NCBI GenBank assembly: GCA_017525225.1
Contig: JAFXTB010000034.1
Span: forward strand, 1 to 62,856
Origin: Kiritimatiellia bacterium
GTDB taxonomy: Bacteria; Verrucomicrobiota; Kiritimatiellia; RFP12; UBA1067
Direction: 5' to 3'
Length of the DNA: 62,856 bases
Both the position numbers and the translations under genes were made by a program. The notes below the pieces were generated by a model that did no database searches, was not told where the DNA came from, and saw only the letters and a program-made list of their open reading frames with translations. Positions 17,667-26,659 of this stretch are shown piece by piece; positions within the stretch are counted from its first letter, which is position 1, and every line of letters begins with the position of its first letter.

Positions 17667-18832
17667 GAAGACTTGCATTTCTTGCGGTTTCGCTGTCGGC
17701 CGCCACCTGCGCCTGCGCATTCGACGTGGTGGCGCTCGTGGACTCGCTGGACTTCGCGAAGAGGTTCGACATCGAAACGTCCACCGGCACGGTGCAGACG
17801 CTGGAGCATGTGCTGCTGTCGCACGCGAACGACATCTGGTGGCGCGACAAGGGCGGCGGTAGGATGCGCTATCCCAGCCGTTGCGAGATGTGGCAGTTCT
17901 CGGAGGCGCCGTTCGACAAGTTACGCCTGTCGAGCGAGGACATCTACGGCTACCTGCGCCTTGAATCGCCGCGCGGCAACGAGTTCCCGCTGGTGCGCGC
18001 CGAGTGCGCCAGGCGCGGGCTTGGGTTCGGCATCCACACCACGATCGAGGAGAACCACTGGTACGGTCCCCTCGCCTCCAACTGGACGCTCGCGCATCCC
18101 GAGTACTGGGGCTGCACGCGCGATGGCGACCCGTGGATGGGCTGCTGCTCGATCATGCATCCCGAAGTGATCTCGCACAAGCTGGAGATGGTCGACGAGC
18201 GCCTTGCCATGAAGCCGCAGAAGATCATGCTCGACTTCTGGCGCAACGGCGCATGGTCCTTCGCCCGCGAATACACCGCGCCCGCCATCGCGGAGTGGAA
18301 GAGGCTTTATGGCGGCGAGCCGGTGCCGCCTGCCTCCGATCCGCGCTGGCAGAAGATGGTCGGCGCGCATTTCGACGCCTATCTGCGCGCGTTCTCGGCG
18401 AAGTGCCGAGCGGCAGGCGTGCAGTTCATCTGCGGCATCCCGGGCGTGGACGAGGCCTGCGGCCCGATTGACGGCAGGATAGGGGGATTCGACTGGCGGC
18501 ATCTCGCGCAGGAGGGCGTGCTCGACGCCGTGTACGTCATGAGCGTAGTCTACGACGCGAAGGATCCGTTCGGATCCACGGAGCGCATCTATCGCAGCGT
18601 GATGTCAAACCGCGGCAAGGCGGAGGTGTACTTCCCCGTATCCGCCTACAACATGCAGAAGTGCGGGTTCGGCGAGTATGCCAAGCTCACCGGCACCACG
18701 CCCGCCAAGGCGGCGGGCAGGCTCCTTCGTCTCGCGCGCGAAGTCGGTGCGCGCGGGGTGGTTCTTGAATGCGTGGACTACGGCAACTATTCGCCGGAAG
18801 TCTGCGCGGCAATTAAGGAGGCGCTACAATGA
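17663..18832 (+). CDS. Exported TIM-barrel hydrolase-like protein (GHL10-like)
   Basis: A protein of 389 aa with signal peptide MRRLAFLAVSLSAATCACA. The order of segments (GFGIHTTIEENHWYG, HPEYWGC, PQKIMLDFWR, FDAYLRAFSAKCRAAGVQF, VYVMSVVYDAKDPFG) fits a glycosyl-hydrolase-like 10 barrel. Asp in MLDF and Glu in VDEACG are candidate catalytic residues, but the family is not assigned with certainty. It overlaps both neighbours by 4 bp, so it is translated with the propeller protein and the GH20. Confidence 0.6.
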   Translation: MRRLAFLAVSLSAATCACAFDVVALVDSLDFAKRFDIETSTGTVQTLEHVLLSHANDIWWRDKGGGRMRYPSRCEMWQFSEAPFDKLRLSSEDIYGYLRLESPRGNEFPLVRAECARRGLGFGIHTTIEENHWYGPLASNWTLAHPEYWGCTRDGDPWMGCCSIMHPEVISHKLEMVDERLAMKPQKIMLDFWRNGAWSFAREYTAPAIAEWKRLYGGEPVPPASDPRWQKMVGAHFDAYLRAFSAKCRAAGVQFICGIPGVDEACGPIDGRIGGFDWRHLAQEGVLDAVYVMSVVYDAKDPFGSTERIYRSVMSNRGKAEVYFPVSAYNMQKCGFGEYAKLTGTTPAKAAGRLLRLAREVGARGVVLECVDYGNYSPEVCAAIKEALQ

Positions 18833-20805
18833 AGGTTTGGTCTGGATATGCATTGGCCGTGGCGGTGTGCGCCGCGGCCGCGACGGCCGAGGGTGGTTCG
18901 TCGACTGGGTGTTCCGTGCTCAACGAGCTCATGCCGGTTCCGAAGTCCATCGAGGCGCGGGGCGGCATGCTGGCCGTGGAACGGCTTCGTGACGTGTCGG
19001 TGGCGCACGGCGCTGTGCCGGGGGCGCCTGCGGCCGTGGCGGACGAGGCGTATCTGCTGGAGATATGCGAGGACGGCGCGAAGATCACAGCCGCCGGCGC
19101 ATTCGGCGAGACATGGGCGCGCGTCACGCTCGACCAGCTCGCGCGGCTCGCCTGCGGCCGCGCCGTGCCGTGCTGCCGCATCGCGGACTGGCCGCGCCTA
19201 AAGTGGCGCGGATTCATGCTCGACACCGTGCGCAACTATCTGCCGCCGCAGGGCGTCAAGGATGTGATCGACGTGATGTCGCGCTACAAGCTCAACCTCT
19301 TCCACTGGCACCTCACCGAGAACTATGCCTGGCGGCTGGAGTCGAAGCGCTTCCCGCAGCTGCAGTCCGAGCGTGCGTTCCTGCACCGCCACAAGGGCAT
19401 GTTCTACACACAGGAGGAGTTCCGCGACATCGCCGACTATGCCTATTCGCGCGGCGTGCGCATGATGCCCGAGTTCGACTTCCCCGGCCATGCGCTCGCC
19501 TTCAGGCGCGCGTTCGGGTTCAAGACGATGTCGGACCCGGATGTCGCCGATGTCGCGGCGGCGTTGTTCACGGAGCTATGCTCGCTCGCGCCGAAGGAGA
19601 AGATGCCGTTCATCCACATGGGCACCGACGAGGTGTACCGGCGCGATCTCGAGGGTACACCGAAGGAGACGCTGGAGCGGATGGCCAAGGCCATCGCGGA
19701 CGGTGGCCGCACGATGGTGAGCTGGGTGCCAGGCGAGAGCTACGCCGACCAGGGCCCGCGCGTCAACATGCTATGGACGGGCAAGGTGTCGCCGGACACG
19801 AACCCTGGCGCATATTTCGACGCCATCGGCATGTACATCGAGGATATGGATCCGTTCGAGCTCCTGTCCGTGGCCGTCTACCACAAGGCGGCGCGCTGGC
19901 ACGACGCAGGCGACATGAACCAGGGCGCGATATTCTGCGCCTGGCACGATGGTGCCGTGGGCCAGCCGTACGAGAACCTTCTTCGCAACCAGCCGGTGTT
20001 TCCGTCGTGTGTACTGTTTGGAAACGCCTACTGGAACGGCCGCTCTGCGGACCTGCCGCAGTTCCGCAAGAGCCTGCCGCTAGGCTCCGACCCGTTGCTC
20101 GCCGAGGCGGCCGAGGTGGAGCGGCGCGTAGTGGCCCAGCGCGACAGGGCCCTCCGCGACCTGAGGCACCCGTTCCACTTCCTGCGGCAGACGGACATGC
20201 GCTGGCGGCTTTCGCAGGCGGACGGCACGCTGATCGTCAAGGACATCGCCCAGGCGACGATCAGCCCCGGACTCCTCAATGGTGCCGACGGCAGCCCCAT
20301 CCTCTCCCCGTCCAACGGAACGGTCGTCGCCGAAACGTGGATCAGATCGCCGAGGCGCCAGAAGGTAGGTGCATGGATAGGCTTCACGAACATCTCTCGC
20401 GACCACGGCATGGTGAACACCGCCCCGCTGCCCGGCGTCGGCGAATGGAACCGCTTCGGGGCGACGGCGGAGCTGAACGGCGAGAAGATTGCGCCGCCGG
20501 AATGGAAGCGTCCCGGCTTGCAGAAGGGCAGTGCGATAGCGGACTGGACGCCGTCCTGGACGCTCTACGAGGCCGATGAGGAGCCATTCACGGACCAGGA
20601 ATACGTCATGCGCGATCCCACGCCGATCGTCCTTCGCGAAGGCTGGAACCATGTGAGGCTCACGATGCCCAATCCGCTGTCGGGCGGCAAGACGCGCCAT
20701 CGCTGGGTAGGTACGTTCATCCCGGTGTCTGGCACGACGGCCCATCCTCGCGAAGTGCCGGATCTGGAGTACTCGTCCGATCCGCCTGCGGCAGGCCGCC
20801 CATGA
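18829..20805 (+). CDS. Exported GH20 beta-N-acetylhexosaminidase
   Basis: A protein of 658 aa with a signal peptide to about residue 20. LKWRGFMLDTVRNY, YKLNLFHWHLTENYAW and MPEFDFPGHA are conserved GH20 barrel segments, and FIHMGTDEV near residue 265 carries the Asp-Glu catalytic pair. A C-terminal beta-rich module ending LEYSSDPP is also present in the triple-fusion protein at 218, so the two are paralogues. It removes terminal GlcNAc or GalNAc from glycans. It is the last gene of the plus-strand run and is followed by a hairpin. Confidence 0.88.
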   Translation: MKVWSGYALAVAVCAAAATAEGGSSTGCSVLNELMPVPKSIEARGGMLAVERLRDVSVAHGAVPGAPAAVADEAYLLEICEDGAKITAAGAFGETWARVTLDQLARLACGRAVPCCRIADWPRLKWRGFMLDTVRNYLPPQGVKDVIDVMSRYKLNLFHWHLTENYAWRLESKRFPQLQSERAFLHRHKGMFYTQEEFRDIADYAYSRGVRMMPEFDFPGHALAFRRAFGFKTMSDPDVADVAAALFTELCSLAPKEKMPFIHMGTDEVYRRDLEGTPKETLERMAKAIADGGRTMVSWVPGESYADQGPRVNMLWTGKVSPDTNPGAYFDAIGMYIEDMDPFELLSVAVYHKAARWHDAGDMNQGAIFCAWHDGAVGQPYENLLRNQPVFPSCVLFGNAYWNGRSADLPQFRKSLPLGSDPLLAEAAEVERRVVAQRDRALRDLRHPFHFLRQTDMRWRLSQADGTLIVKDIAQATISPGLLNGADGSPILSPSNGTVVAETWIRSPRRQKVGAWIGFTNISRDHGMVNTAPLPGVGEWNRFGATAELNGEKIAPPEWKRPGLQKGSAIADWTPSWTLYEADEEPFTDQEYVMRDPTPIVLREGWNHVRLTMPNPLSGGKTRHRWVGTFIPVSGTTAHPREVPDLEYSSDPPAAGRP

Positions 20806-20818
20806 GTCGGTTCGATTC

Positions 20819-20840
20819 GCGCGGCATGCCAGTGCCGCGC
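20819..20840 (+). terminator. Putative terminator after the GH20 gene
   Basis: Perfect 8 bp arms GCGCGGCA / TGCCGCGC with a 6 nt loop are followed, about 10 nt later, by a T-rich tract (TTGTTTGTTTT). The distance to the T tract is longer than usual. Confidence 0.4.
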
Positions 20841-20897
20841 ACATGAAAAGTTGTTTGTTTTCTGCAAAAGTTGTTTCCTTGAAGGGCAAAGGTGTGG

Positions 20898-20903
20898 TAT
20901 AAT
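20898..20903 (+). promoter_or_regulatory. Extended -10 promoter of the DUF481 gene
   Basis: TGTGGTATAAT gives a TG extended -10 with a perfect hexamer at 20898-20903. No strong -35 is seen at 17 bp. Two direct copies of AAAAGTTGTTT lie at about 20846-20877 upstream. Confidence 0.6.
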
Positions 20904-20934
20904 ACACGCATTGCCAAAAGAAAGGTAGTCTCAG

Positions 20935-21951
20935 ATGATGTTCAGACAGCTCCTCGTTGTGGCCGCCGTGACCGCCGCAGCAACCGCTTCCGCAGATCTG
21001 CTCGTATTCAAGAGCGGCGCCCGCCTTGTGGGCAAGGTGGACCGCATTGAAGGCGGCGAGATCAAGTTCACTTCCGACGATGTCGGCGCCGTGTCCGTGA
21101 AGCAGGACAAGGTCGCATCCATCACCACGGAAAAGAACAACACGATCCTCTATGCCGACAAGACGAAGGAGGAGGCCGTCGTGTGCATGACGAACGGCCA
21201 GTACACCGCGTCTGGCAAGGCGCTCGACATGGCCAAGGTCAAGGCCGTCAATCCCGAGCCCGAGGCATGGCACGGCAGCGTGAACCTCAGCGCCTCCGCC
21301 GCGCGCGGAAACACGGTCAGCGAGAACGTGTCGCTGCTCGCCGACCTCAAGCGCAGATGGGAGAGCGACCGTCTGACGGCCGATGGCGGATACTACTTCG
21401 CGCAGAATGGTACGGACCACGACAACAAGACCAAGACGGAGGACCGCATCGACCTCGGTGCGCAGTGGGACCACTTCTGGGTCGGCAAGCTCTACTCCTA
21501 CTTGAACGGCCGCTATGAGCGCGACGGCATCAACGACCTGCAGTACCGCTACCGCCTCGGTACCGGTCTCGGCTACCAGTGGCTCGAGAATGATGCGTTC
21601 GAGTCCACGGGCAAGTGGTCGTTCAACCAGGAAGTCGGTGGTACGTACATCAAGGAGAAGTACGAGCATCAGAAGGACGACGACCGCCTCGCCTTCCGCT
21701 ACGCGCACCACCTCTCGTGGGCGCCGCGCTGGGTCGACAAGCTCGCCTTCACCCACAATTTCGAGTACCTGCCCGACGTCGACGACTGGACCGACAACTA
21801 CCTGATCGATACCGATGCCGGCTTCACCTACGCGCTCATCGGCGCGTGGCAGCTCATGGGCAGGGTCGAGTGGGACTACAACTCCAACCCCGGTCCCTCC
21901 ACGAAGTCGAGCGACTTCCGCTATATGCTTGGCCTCGGCTATAAGTGGTAG
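20935..21951 (+). CDS. DUF481-type outer-membrane beta-barrel protein
   Basis: A protein of 338 aa with signal peptide MMFRQLLVVAAVTAAATASA. Residues about 20-110 form a small beta domain (FKSGARLVGKVDRIEGGEIKF). From about 115 alternating aromatic strands follow (WHGSVNLSASAARGNT, YYFAQNG, GAQWDHFW, MLGLGYKW at the C-terminus), typical of DUF481 barrels and ending in an aromatic residue as outer-membrane proteins do. The function of the family is unknown. A radical SAM gene follows 24 bp later on the same strand. Confidence 0.8.
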   Translation: MMFRQLLVVAAVTAAATASADLLVFKSGARLVGKVDRIEGGEIKFTSDDVGAVSVKQDKVASITTEKNNTILYADKTKEEAVVCMTNGQYTASGKALDMAKVKAVNPEPEAWHGSVNLSASAARGNTVSENVSLLADLKRRWESDRLTADGGYYFAQNGTDHDNKTKTEDRIDLGAQWDHFWVGKLYSYLNGRYERDGINDLQYRYRLGTGLGYQWLENDAFESTGKWSFNQEVGGTYIKEKYEHQKDDDRLAFRYAHHLSWAPRWVDKLAFTHNFEYLPDVDDWTDNYLIDTDAGFTYALIGAWQLMGRVEWDYNSNPGPSTKSSDFRYMLGLGYKW

Positions 21952-21975
21952 GCACGTAGGTGGCGTCCGTAGGCG

Positions 21976-23460
21976 ATGAAGATCGCCATCTGCTATCCGC
22001 CGCTGCCTAGCGAGAAGGGGGTTCCGCTCCTTTCGCAGAACCGCCAGTTCCAGTGGTTCTCGCGTCCAACGTACATCTTCCCCGTCGTGCCGGCAACCGC
22101 CGCCACGATGCTGAAGAAAGACGGGCACGAGGTGGCGTGGCTGGACGGCATCGCCGAGGAATGGACCCCTGAGCGCTTTGACGCCGAGCTCGCCGCCTTC
22201 TCGCCCGACGTTGTGGTGATGGAGACGAAGACGCCCGTCGTCAAGCGCCATTGGCAGTGGCTCAAGGACCATCGTTCCCTCGCATCGCGCCCCAGGTTCG
22301 TCCTTGTAGGCGACCATGTTACCGCCCTGCCCGAAGAGACGATGGAGAACTGCCCGGTGGACTACATCCTCACCGGCGGCGACTGGGACTTCCTCTTGAG
22401 GAATCTCGTCTCTTCCGGCTTCGATCCAAAGGGCTTCGAGCCTGGCATCTGGTATCGTACCGATGGCGAAGGGGTGGCGCCTTCCACGTACGGCGCGTAT
22501 TCATCCACCGGACGGTTCCGGCTGGACCACGACCTCAACTCGGCGCCCTGGATCGATCGCGAACTCTGCCGCTGGAAGCTATACGCCGTGAAGAACGGCA
22601 ACTTCCGCCGTACGCCGGGCACGTACATCATGTCCGGCCGCGACTGCTGGCATGCGAAATGTACATTCTGCAGCTGGACCACCCTCTACCCAACCTACCG
22701 CACCCGCGATCCAAAGGATGTAGTGGACGAGATCGGCCATCTGATCGAGCACTATGGCGTAAAGGAGATAATGGACGACTCCGGGTCGTTCCCCGTAGGC
22801 CAGTGGCTCAGGACGTTCTGCGAGGAGATGATTCGGCGCGGCTACAACAGGAAGCTGCGCATCGACTGCAACATGCGCTTCGGCCGGCTGACGTTCGAAG
22901 ACTACCGGCTCATGCGCAAGGCGGGTTTCCGCCTGGTGCTCTTCGGCGTGGAATCCGCAAACCAGTCCACGCTCGACAGGTTCGTGAAGGCGCTCAAGGT
23001 GGAGGATGTGGAGCATGGCGCGGAATGGGCGCACAAGGCTGGGCTGGACGTGCATCTCACCTTCATGTTCGGCCATGCGTGGGAAGGACCCGGCGAGATC
23101 GCCAACACGGTGAAGCTCGCGCGCAAGATGCTTGCGAAGGGGTGGGCGTCCACCTTGCAGTGTACGATCACGATCCCCTATCCCGGCACGCCGCTCTTCC
23201 GCGAACTGAAGGAGAAGGACGGCCTGACCACGCTGGATTGGGACGAATACGACATGCGGCGGCAGATAACGAAGACGCCGCTTGTATCCGAGGACGAGAT
23301 CAAGTGCGCGGTCCAGCAGGTATACCGGGGCTTTCTGCAGCCCGAGGCGCTGCTGCGCCGGCTTCTTTCCACGCGCACGCTCTTCGACTTCGGCTTCTAC
23401 TACCGAGGCATCCGGTCGCTGATCGGCCATCTGGTGGATTTCCGCAGCCGACGCGGATGA
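21976..23460 (+). CDS. B12-binding radical SAM protein with a CX4CX2C cluster motif
   Basis: A protein of 494 aa. Residues about 1-150 resemble a cobalamin-binding domain (MKIAICYPPLPSEKGVPLLS, FSPDVVVMET, FVLVGDHVTALPEE). The iron-sulfur motif is CWHAKCTFC at about residue 221, that is CX4CX2C instead of the standard CX3CX2C; the nucleotide sequence is unambiguous. The radical SAM barrel follows (DDSGSFPVG, IDCNMRFG, RLVLFGVESANQSTLDRF, PYPGTPLF). The substrate is unknown. Similar proteins modify lipids, glycans or peptides. It is probably cotranscribed with the DUF481 barrel gene. Confidence 0.78.
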   Translation: MKIAICYPPLPSEKGVPLLSQNRQFQWFSRPTYIFPVVPATAATMLKKDGHEVAWLDGIAEEWTPERFDAELAAFSPDVVVMETKTPVVKRHWQWLKDHRSLASRPRFVLVGDHVTALPEETMENCPVDYILTGGDWDFLLRNLVSSGFDPKGFEPGIWYRTDGEGVAPSTYGAYSSTGRFRLDHDLNSAPWIDRELCRWKLYAVKNGNFRRTPGTYIMSGRDCWHAKCTFCSWTTLYPTYRTRDPKDVVDEIGHLIEHYGVKEIMDDSGSFPVGQWLRTFCEEMIRRGYNRKLRIDCNMRFGRLTFEDYRLMRKAGFRLVLFGVESANQSTLDRFVKALKVEDVEHGAEWAHKAGLDVHLTFMFGHAWEGPGEIANTVKLARKMLAKGWASTLQCTITIPYPGTPLFRELKEKDGLTTLDWDEYDMRRQITKTPLVSEDEIKCAVQQVYRGFLQPEALLRRLLSTRTLFDFGFYYRGIRSLIGHLVDFRSRRG

Positions 23461-23474
23461 CCGACTGCGGAGGC

Positions 23475-24119
23475 TCAGTCCACGTCGCGCAGGGCGGAGA
23501 GGATCGCCTCCGGCGTTATCGGCCTGCCCTTGACGCGCAGCACTATTATCCGCGTCACGAGCGCGCTTTCGATGTCCGAGAGGCACACGCCGTCCTTGCG
23601 ATCCTGCAGTATGCGCAGCAGATCCGCCGAGGTGAGCCGGTACTTTGTGTCCTTGCGCGGAATGAAGATGTCGGTCAGCTTCATGCCGAGCGATGTGAGC
23701 GGGCTCAGGATCGCGGACATCACCCGGTATGCCGGCGCCAGCGCGAGGCTCCGCCTAAGAGGCCGCGCGGCGCAGAGCATCTTAGGCATGAACTCCGACA
23801 CGTACAGGATGGTGACGGCCGCGCAGAGGCTCCAGATGGCGGTGGCCGTGGCACGCTGGGCGAAGAACGTCCCTGCGAGCGCGGCTGTGGACGATGAATA
23901 TGCCACGCTTGCGAGGTTGTTCCCGATGAGCAGAGTTGTCATGGTGCGAGGCATCTTGGAAAGTGTACGTTGCACCAGCCGGGCCTTGCGTCCGCCTTCG
24001 CGGGCGAGATGCAGGATGCGCTCACGGCTGACCGAGAGGAACGCGGTCTCTGCGCCGGCGCAGAATGCCGCCAGCGCAAGCGAGGCGATTGCGGCAAGCA
24101 CGAGAAGAAATGCGCTCAT
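23475..24119 (-). CDS. DUF21 (CNNM) membrane protein with short C-terminal domain
   Basis: A protein of 214 aa. The DUF21 region (AGAETAFLSVSRERILHLA, LIGNNLASVAYSS, VSEFMPKMLCAARPL) has about four membrane segments. In place of a full CBS pair only about 60 residues follow, ending in a DVD tail. It overlaps the preceding, longer CorC-type gene by 4 bp. The pair likely forms a heteromeric Mg2+/Co2+ efflux-like transporter, a known arrangement for HlyC/CorC proteins. The short C-terminus is unusual. Confidence 0.8.
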   Translation of the reverse strand: MSAFLLVLAAIASLALAAFCAGAETAFLSVSRERILHLAREGGRKARLVQRTLSKMPRTMTTLLIGNNLASVAYSSSTAALAGTFFAQRATATAIWSLCAAVTILYVSEFMPKMLCAARPLRRSLALAPAYRVMSAILSPLTSLGMKLTDIFIPRKDTKYRLTSADLLRILQDRKDGVCLSDIESALVTRIIVLRVKGRPITPEAILSALRDVD

Positions 24120-25375
24120 GCGTTGTCCTCCTCTGTCCGCTCCACGGCTTCGTCGGTCTCGGCGATGATCTCCTCGTCGGTGTCGGCGGCGGGATGCTCC
24201 AGCACCTCAAGGCGCACAAGCGTCACGCGGCGCTTGCGGCGCTTCAGCACCGTGGCGCGGCAGCCGTCTGCCTCGATCTCCTGCCCGACGTGCGGAAGGC
24301 GTTCGGCATGGAACTGCACCCATCCCGAGAGACGGTCCGCATCCTCGGCCTCCAGTTCCACGTCCAGCGTGCGGTTGATCTCGTCGAGGCTTGCGCGGGC
24401 GTCTATCTCCCAAACGTTGGCACCCTTGCGGACGATGGCGGGCTCCTGATCCGGGCTGGAGAATACGCCGGGACCGACGATCAGCTCGAGTATGTCGTTC
24501 GGCGTGATGATGCCGGCGGTGCCGCCGTATTCATCCAGGACGACGGCCAGAGGCTTGCGGCTTTTCGCGAAGGTTACCAGCAGGTCGTCGAGCGTGACGG
24601 TCTCCGGAACGAAAAGGGCGTCCTCGATGCGTCCTGTGGCGGTGTCGAACACGCCTTCGATGGCATCGGGCGTACGGCGGAACGCAGGCAGGTAGCGATG
24701 CTTCGCGTCGGCCAGGGCCTGCCTGCGGAACGCCTCGTCGCGGTCGATGTCGTAGCCTTCGATGTCCACGCGCGGCGTCATCTCGTCGTTGGCGCACAGT
24801 TCGGAAAGCCGCAGCACGCCTTCGACCATCTCGGCGTCTGCCGTGGACATGGTGCCGTGCTCGGCGGCGGATTCCATCACGGATATCAGCTCATCGTCTG
24901 AAAGCGCGCGCCGTTCGCGTTCGAGCGCGGGCGCGAACGCCCTTGCGGTGAAGCGAAGCACATGGTTGAAGGGCGAAAGCGTCACGCGCCAGAAGAGCAG
25001 CATGCGTGCGCACGCCGGGGCCACCTCCTCGGCGTACTTCAGGGCGAGACGCTTCGGGGTGATCTCCCCGAATATGAGCAGGGCGAGCGTCATCACGGGC
25101 ACGGCTAGCCATCCGCCGCCGGGAAACCAATCGGCGAACAGACAGTATCCGATCATGGATATGAGGAAGTTCACGAACGTGTTGCCCACGAGCAGCGTAG
25201 AGAAGAGCACGGCCTTGTCGGAGAGGCAGCGGCCGATGGCGGCATCGGCCCGGGCGCTTCTCTCCCGGATGCGGGCGCGCTGCGCGCCGGTGAGCGCGAG
25301 CAGCACCGTCTCCGAGCCGGAGAAGAACGCCGAAAGCAGGAACAGCGCGGGCAGGACGAATGGCGCAAACGTCAT
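24116..25375 (-). CDS. HlyC/CorC-family transporter: DUF21, CBS pair and CorC_HlyC domain
   Basis: A protein of 419 aa. MTFAPFVLPALFLLSAFFSG at the ATG at 25375 starts the DUF21 membrane domain (SGSETVLLALTGAQRARIR, LLVGNTFVNFLISM, FGEITPKRLALKYAE). Two CBS motifs follow (NDEMTPRVDIEGYDID; TLDDLLVTFAKSRKPLAVVLDEYGGTAGIITPNDILELIVG), then the CorC_HlyC acid-rich domain. AGGCGGCAGG precedes the start, with a leader of about 63 nt. This family is associated with Mg2+/Co2+ export. Confidence 0.9.
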   Translation of the reverse strand: MTFAPFVLPALFLLSAFFSGSETVLLALTGAQRARIRERSARADAAIGRCLSDKAVLFSTLLVGNTFVNFLISMIGYCLFADWFPGGGWLAVPVMTLALLIFGEITPKRLALKYAEEVAPACARMLLFWRVTLSPFNHVLRFTARAFAPALERERRALSDDELISVMESAAEHGTMSTADAEMVEGVLRLSELCANDEMTPRVDIEGYDIDRDEAFRRQALADAKHRYLPAFRRTPDAIEGVFDTATGRIEDALFVPETVTLDDLLVTFAKSRKPLAVVLDEYGGTAGIITPNDILELIVGPGVFSSPDQEPAIVRKGANVWEIDARASLDEINRTLDVELEAEDADRLSGWVQFHAERLPHVGQEIEADGCRATVLKRRKRRVTLVRLEVLEHPAADTDEEIIAETDEAVERTEEDNA

Positions 25376-25444
25376 CCTGCCGCCTCTCCGGTGGACGCAT
25401 CCGTAGATTCTGGCAATGGGTATTGCATGGATTGGAACCTGCAT

Positions 25445-25450
25445 ATTATA
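25445..25450 (-). promoter_or_regulatory. -10 of the DUF21/CorC gene pair
   Basis: TTGGTATAAT on the minus strand contains a perfect -10. It faces the tRNA-Leu promoter, so the two genes diverge from a region of about 70 bp. Confidence 0.6.
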
Positions 25451-25496
25451 CCAAAACGGATGGGGAATGGGGATTCCTCGCCACGGAGAAATATGG

Positions 25497-25502
25497 TATA
25501 AT
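25497..25502 (+). promoter_or_regulatory. Extended -10 of the tRNA-Leu gene
   Basis: TATGGTATAAT gives a TG extended -10, about 20 bp before the tRNA 5' end. Confidence 0.65.
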
Positions 25503-25522
25503 CATTGCCTTGGCGCGGACAA

Positions 25523-25606
25523 GGGCATGTGGTGAAATGGCAGACACGCTGGATTTAGGTTCCAGTGCCGAAAGGTGTGAGGGTTCGAGTCCCTCCATGC
25601 CCACCA
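25523..25606 (+). tRNA. tRNA-Leu(UAG)
   Basis: 84 nt. Acceptor arms GGGCATG (25523-25529) and CATGCCC (25596-25602) pair perfectly, followed by A and an encoded CCA (25604-25606). The anticodon stem CTGGA/TCCAG encloses loop TTTAGGT with anticodon TAG at 25556-25558. A long variable arm and a GGTTCGAGTCC T-arm confirm the leucine class II type. The following gene converges on it. Confidence 0.95.
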
Positions 25607-25638
25607 GAGGGAACTCCTGGCCTGTCGATGCAGTACGC

Positions 25639-26652
25639 TCAGCTACCCGCCGCCCCAACGTTTGGTTCAACAAGTCGAAGCGTTTCGCCGGTGTCTTCGA
25701 GTTCAAAAAGCGCCATGCGCTCGTCGGGCGAAATGTTGGGCTGGTGCAAGGTCAGCATCAGGCGGCCGTCGAACGTCTTGAAGATCATGCCATGCCCGCC
25801 GTTCTTGCTGAAGAGAAGCGTGTCTTTCGTCCACGGACCGGCAAGTTTGCCGCCGATCGATTTGCGCAGAAAAATGCAGTAGTCGGGATCCTTGCCGTCG
25901 TTGCGCCTTACCGTGTTCGACCAGATCATGTAGAGCGCGCCACTCTTGGTCGAACGATAGAGGAACGGCCCGTCCGTAATAACCCCCGCTCCCGTCGTTG
26001 CTTCCGATGCGCTGAACATCGTCTTAGGCGCGGCGGTGAACGAGGCGAAGTCCGGCGAAAGCGGCGCATGGCACATCCGCCCGTCCTTCATCTGGCACCA
26101 CTCGTGGCAGAACACCATGTACGGCGTACCATCTTCGACCCACAGCGTGCCGTCGAGCGTCATCCAGTCCTTCGGCGGCACAGGATCGTTCTTGACCGGC
26201 TCGAAGGGTCCCATCGGGCTTTCCGCCTTGTAAATCCATGTTCCGCGCGGCGAAACCATTTTCTCCCGTCCCGGAACGAGCGGCGCAATGGCGTATGCCC
26301 CCTGCTCCATCGTCAGGGTCACGAAGAGATAGTAGGCGCCCTTGTATTTGTGAACCTCCGGCGCCCATACCTTCCTTACCGGCACATCGTCCGCGACGCG
26401 CATCACCGGCTGCTTCTCGGTCCAGTGTTCCAGATCCGTACTCCGGCGCACAAACACGCCGCGTCCGGCATCCCACGGCTTAGACTCGTAGAGGTAGTAG
26501 ATACCGTCCTCAGCCAGCACGAACGGGTCGCGTATGCGGAAATCGGCCCGAGGAATCGTGGCGCCGGAAATCGTCTTCGCCGATGAAATACACCCCGTCT
26601 GCAACAGAATCGCAGACAGCGCAACAGACAAAAGCCAAATGTTTTTTTTCAT
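25639..26652 (-). CDS. GH43-like exported five-bladed propeller glycosidase (lipoprotein)
   Basis: A protein of 337 aa. MKKNIWLLSVALSAILLQTGC is a lipoprotein signal with Cys about residue 21. RIRDPFVLAEDGIYYLY contains the GH43 catalytic-base Asp, KVWAPEVHKYKGAYYLF the typical second blade, and DGTLWVEDGTPYMVFCHEW supplies a candidate acid Glu. The length is near the minimum for the family. Probable arabinofuranosidase/xylosidase/galactosidase. The start ATG is 7 nt after the -10 TATATT, so it is predicted to be leaderless. Confidence 0.82.
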   Translation of the reverse strand: MKKNIWLLSVALSAILLQTGCISSAKTISGATIPRADFRIRDPFVLAEDGIYYLYESKPWDAGRGVFVRRSTDLEHWTEKQPVMRVADDVPVRKVWAPEVHKYKGAYYLFVTLTMEQGAYAIAPLVPGREKMVSPRGTWIYKAESPMGPFEPVKNDPVPPKDWMTLDGTLWVEDGTPYMVFCHEWCQMKDGRMCHAPLSPDFASFTAAPKTMFSASEATTGAGVITDGPFLYRSTKSGALYMIWSNTVRRNDGKDPDYCIFLRKSIGGKLAGPWTKDTLLFSKNGGHGMIFKTFDGRLMLTLHQPNISPDERMALFELEDTGETLRLVEPNVGAAGS

Positions 26653-26659
26653 GCCCCCA

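Noticed and set aside
20080-22317. 745 aa minus-strand frame across the GH20, DUF481 and radical SAM genes
   Set aside because: Spans two promoters and three real genes on the other strand; composition typical of a shadow frame.
25360-26586. 408 aa plus-strand frame over the tRNA-Leu and GH43-like gene
   Set aside because: It reads through the tRNA and is antisense to a well-supported GH43-like gene; no ribosome binding site or family similarity.
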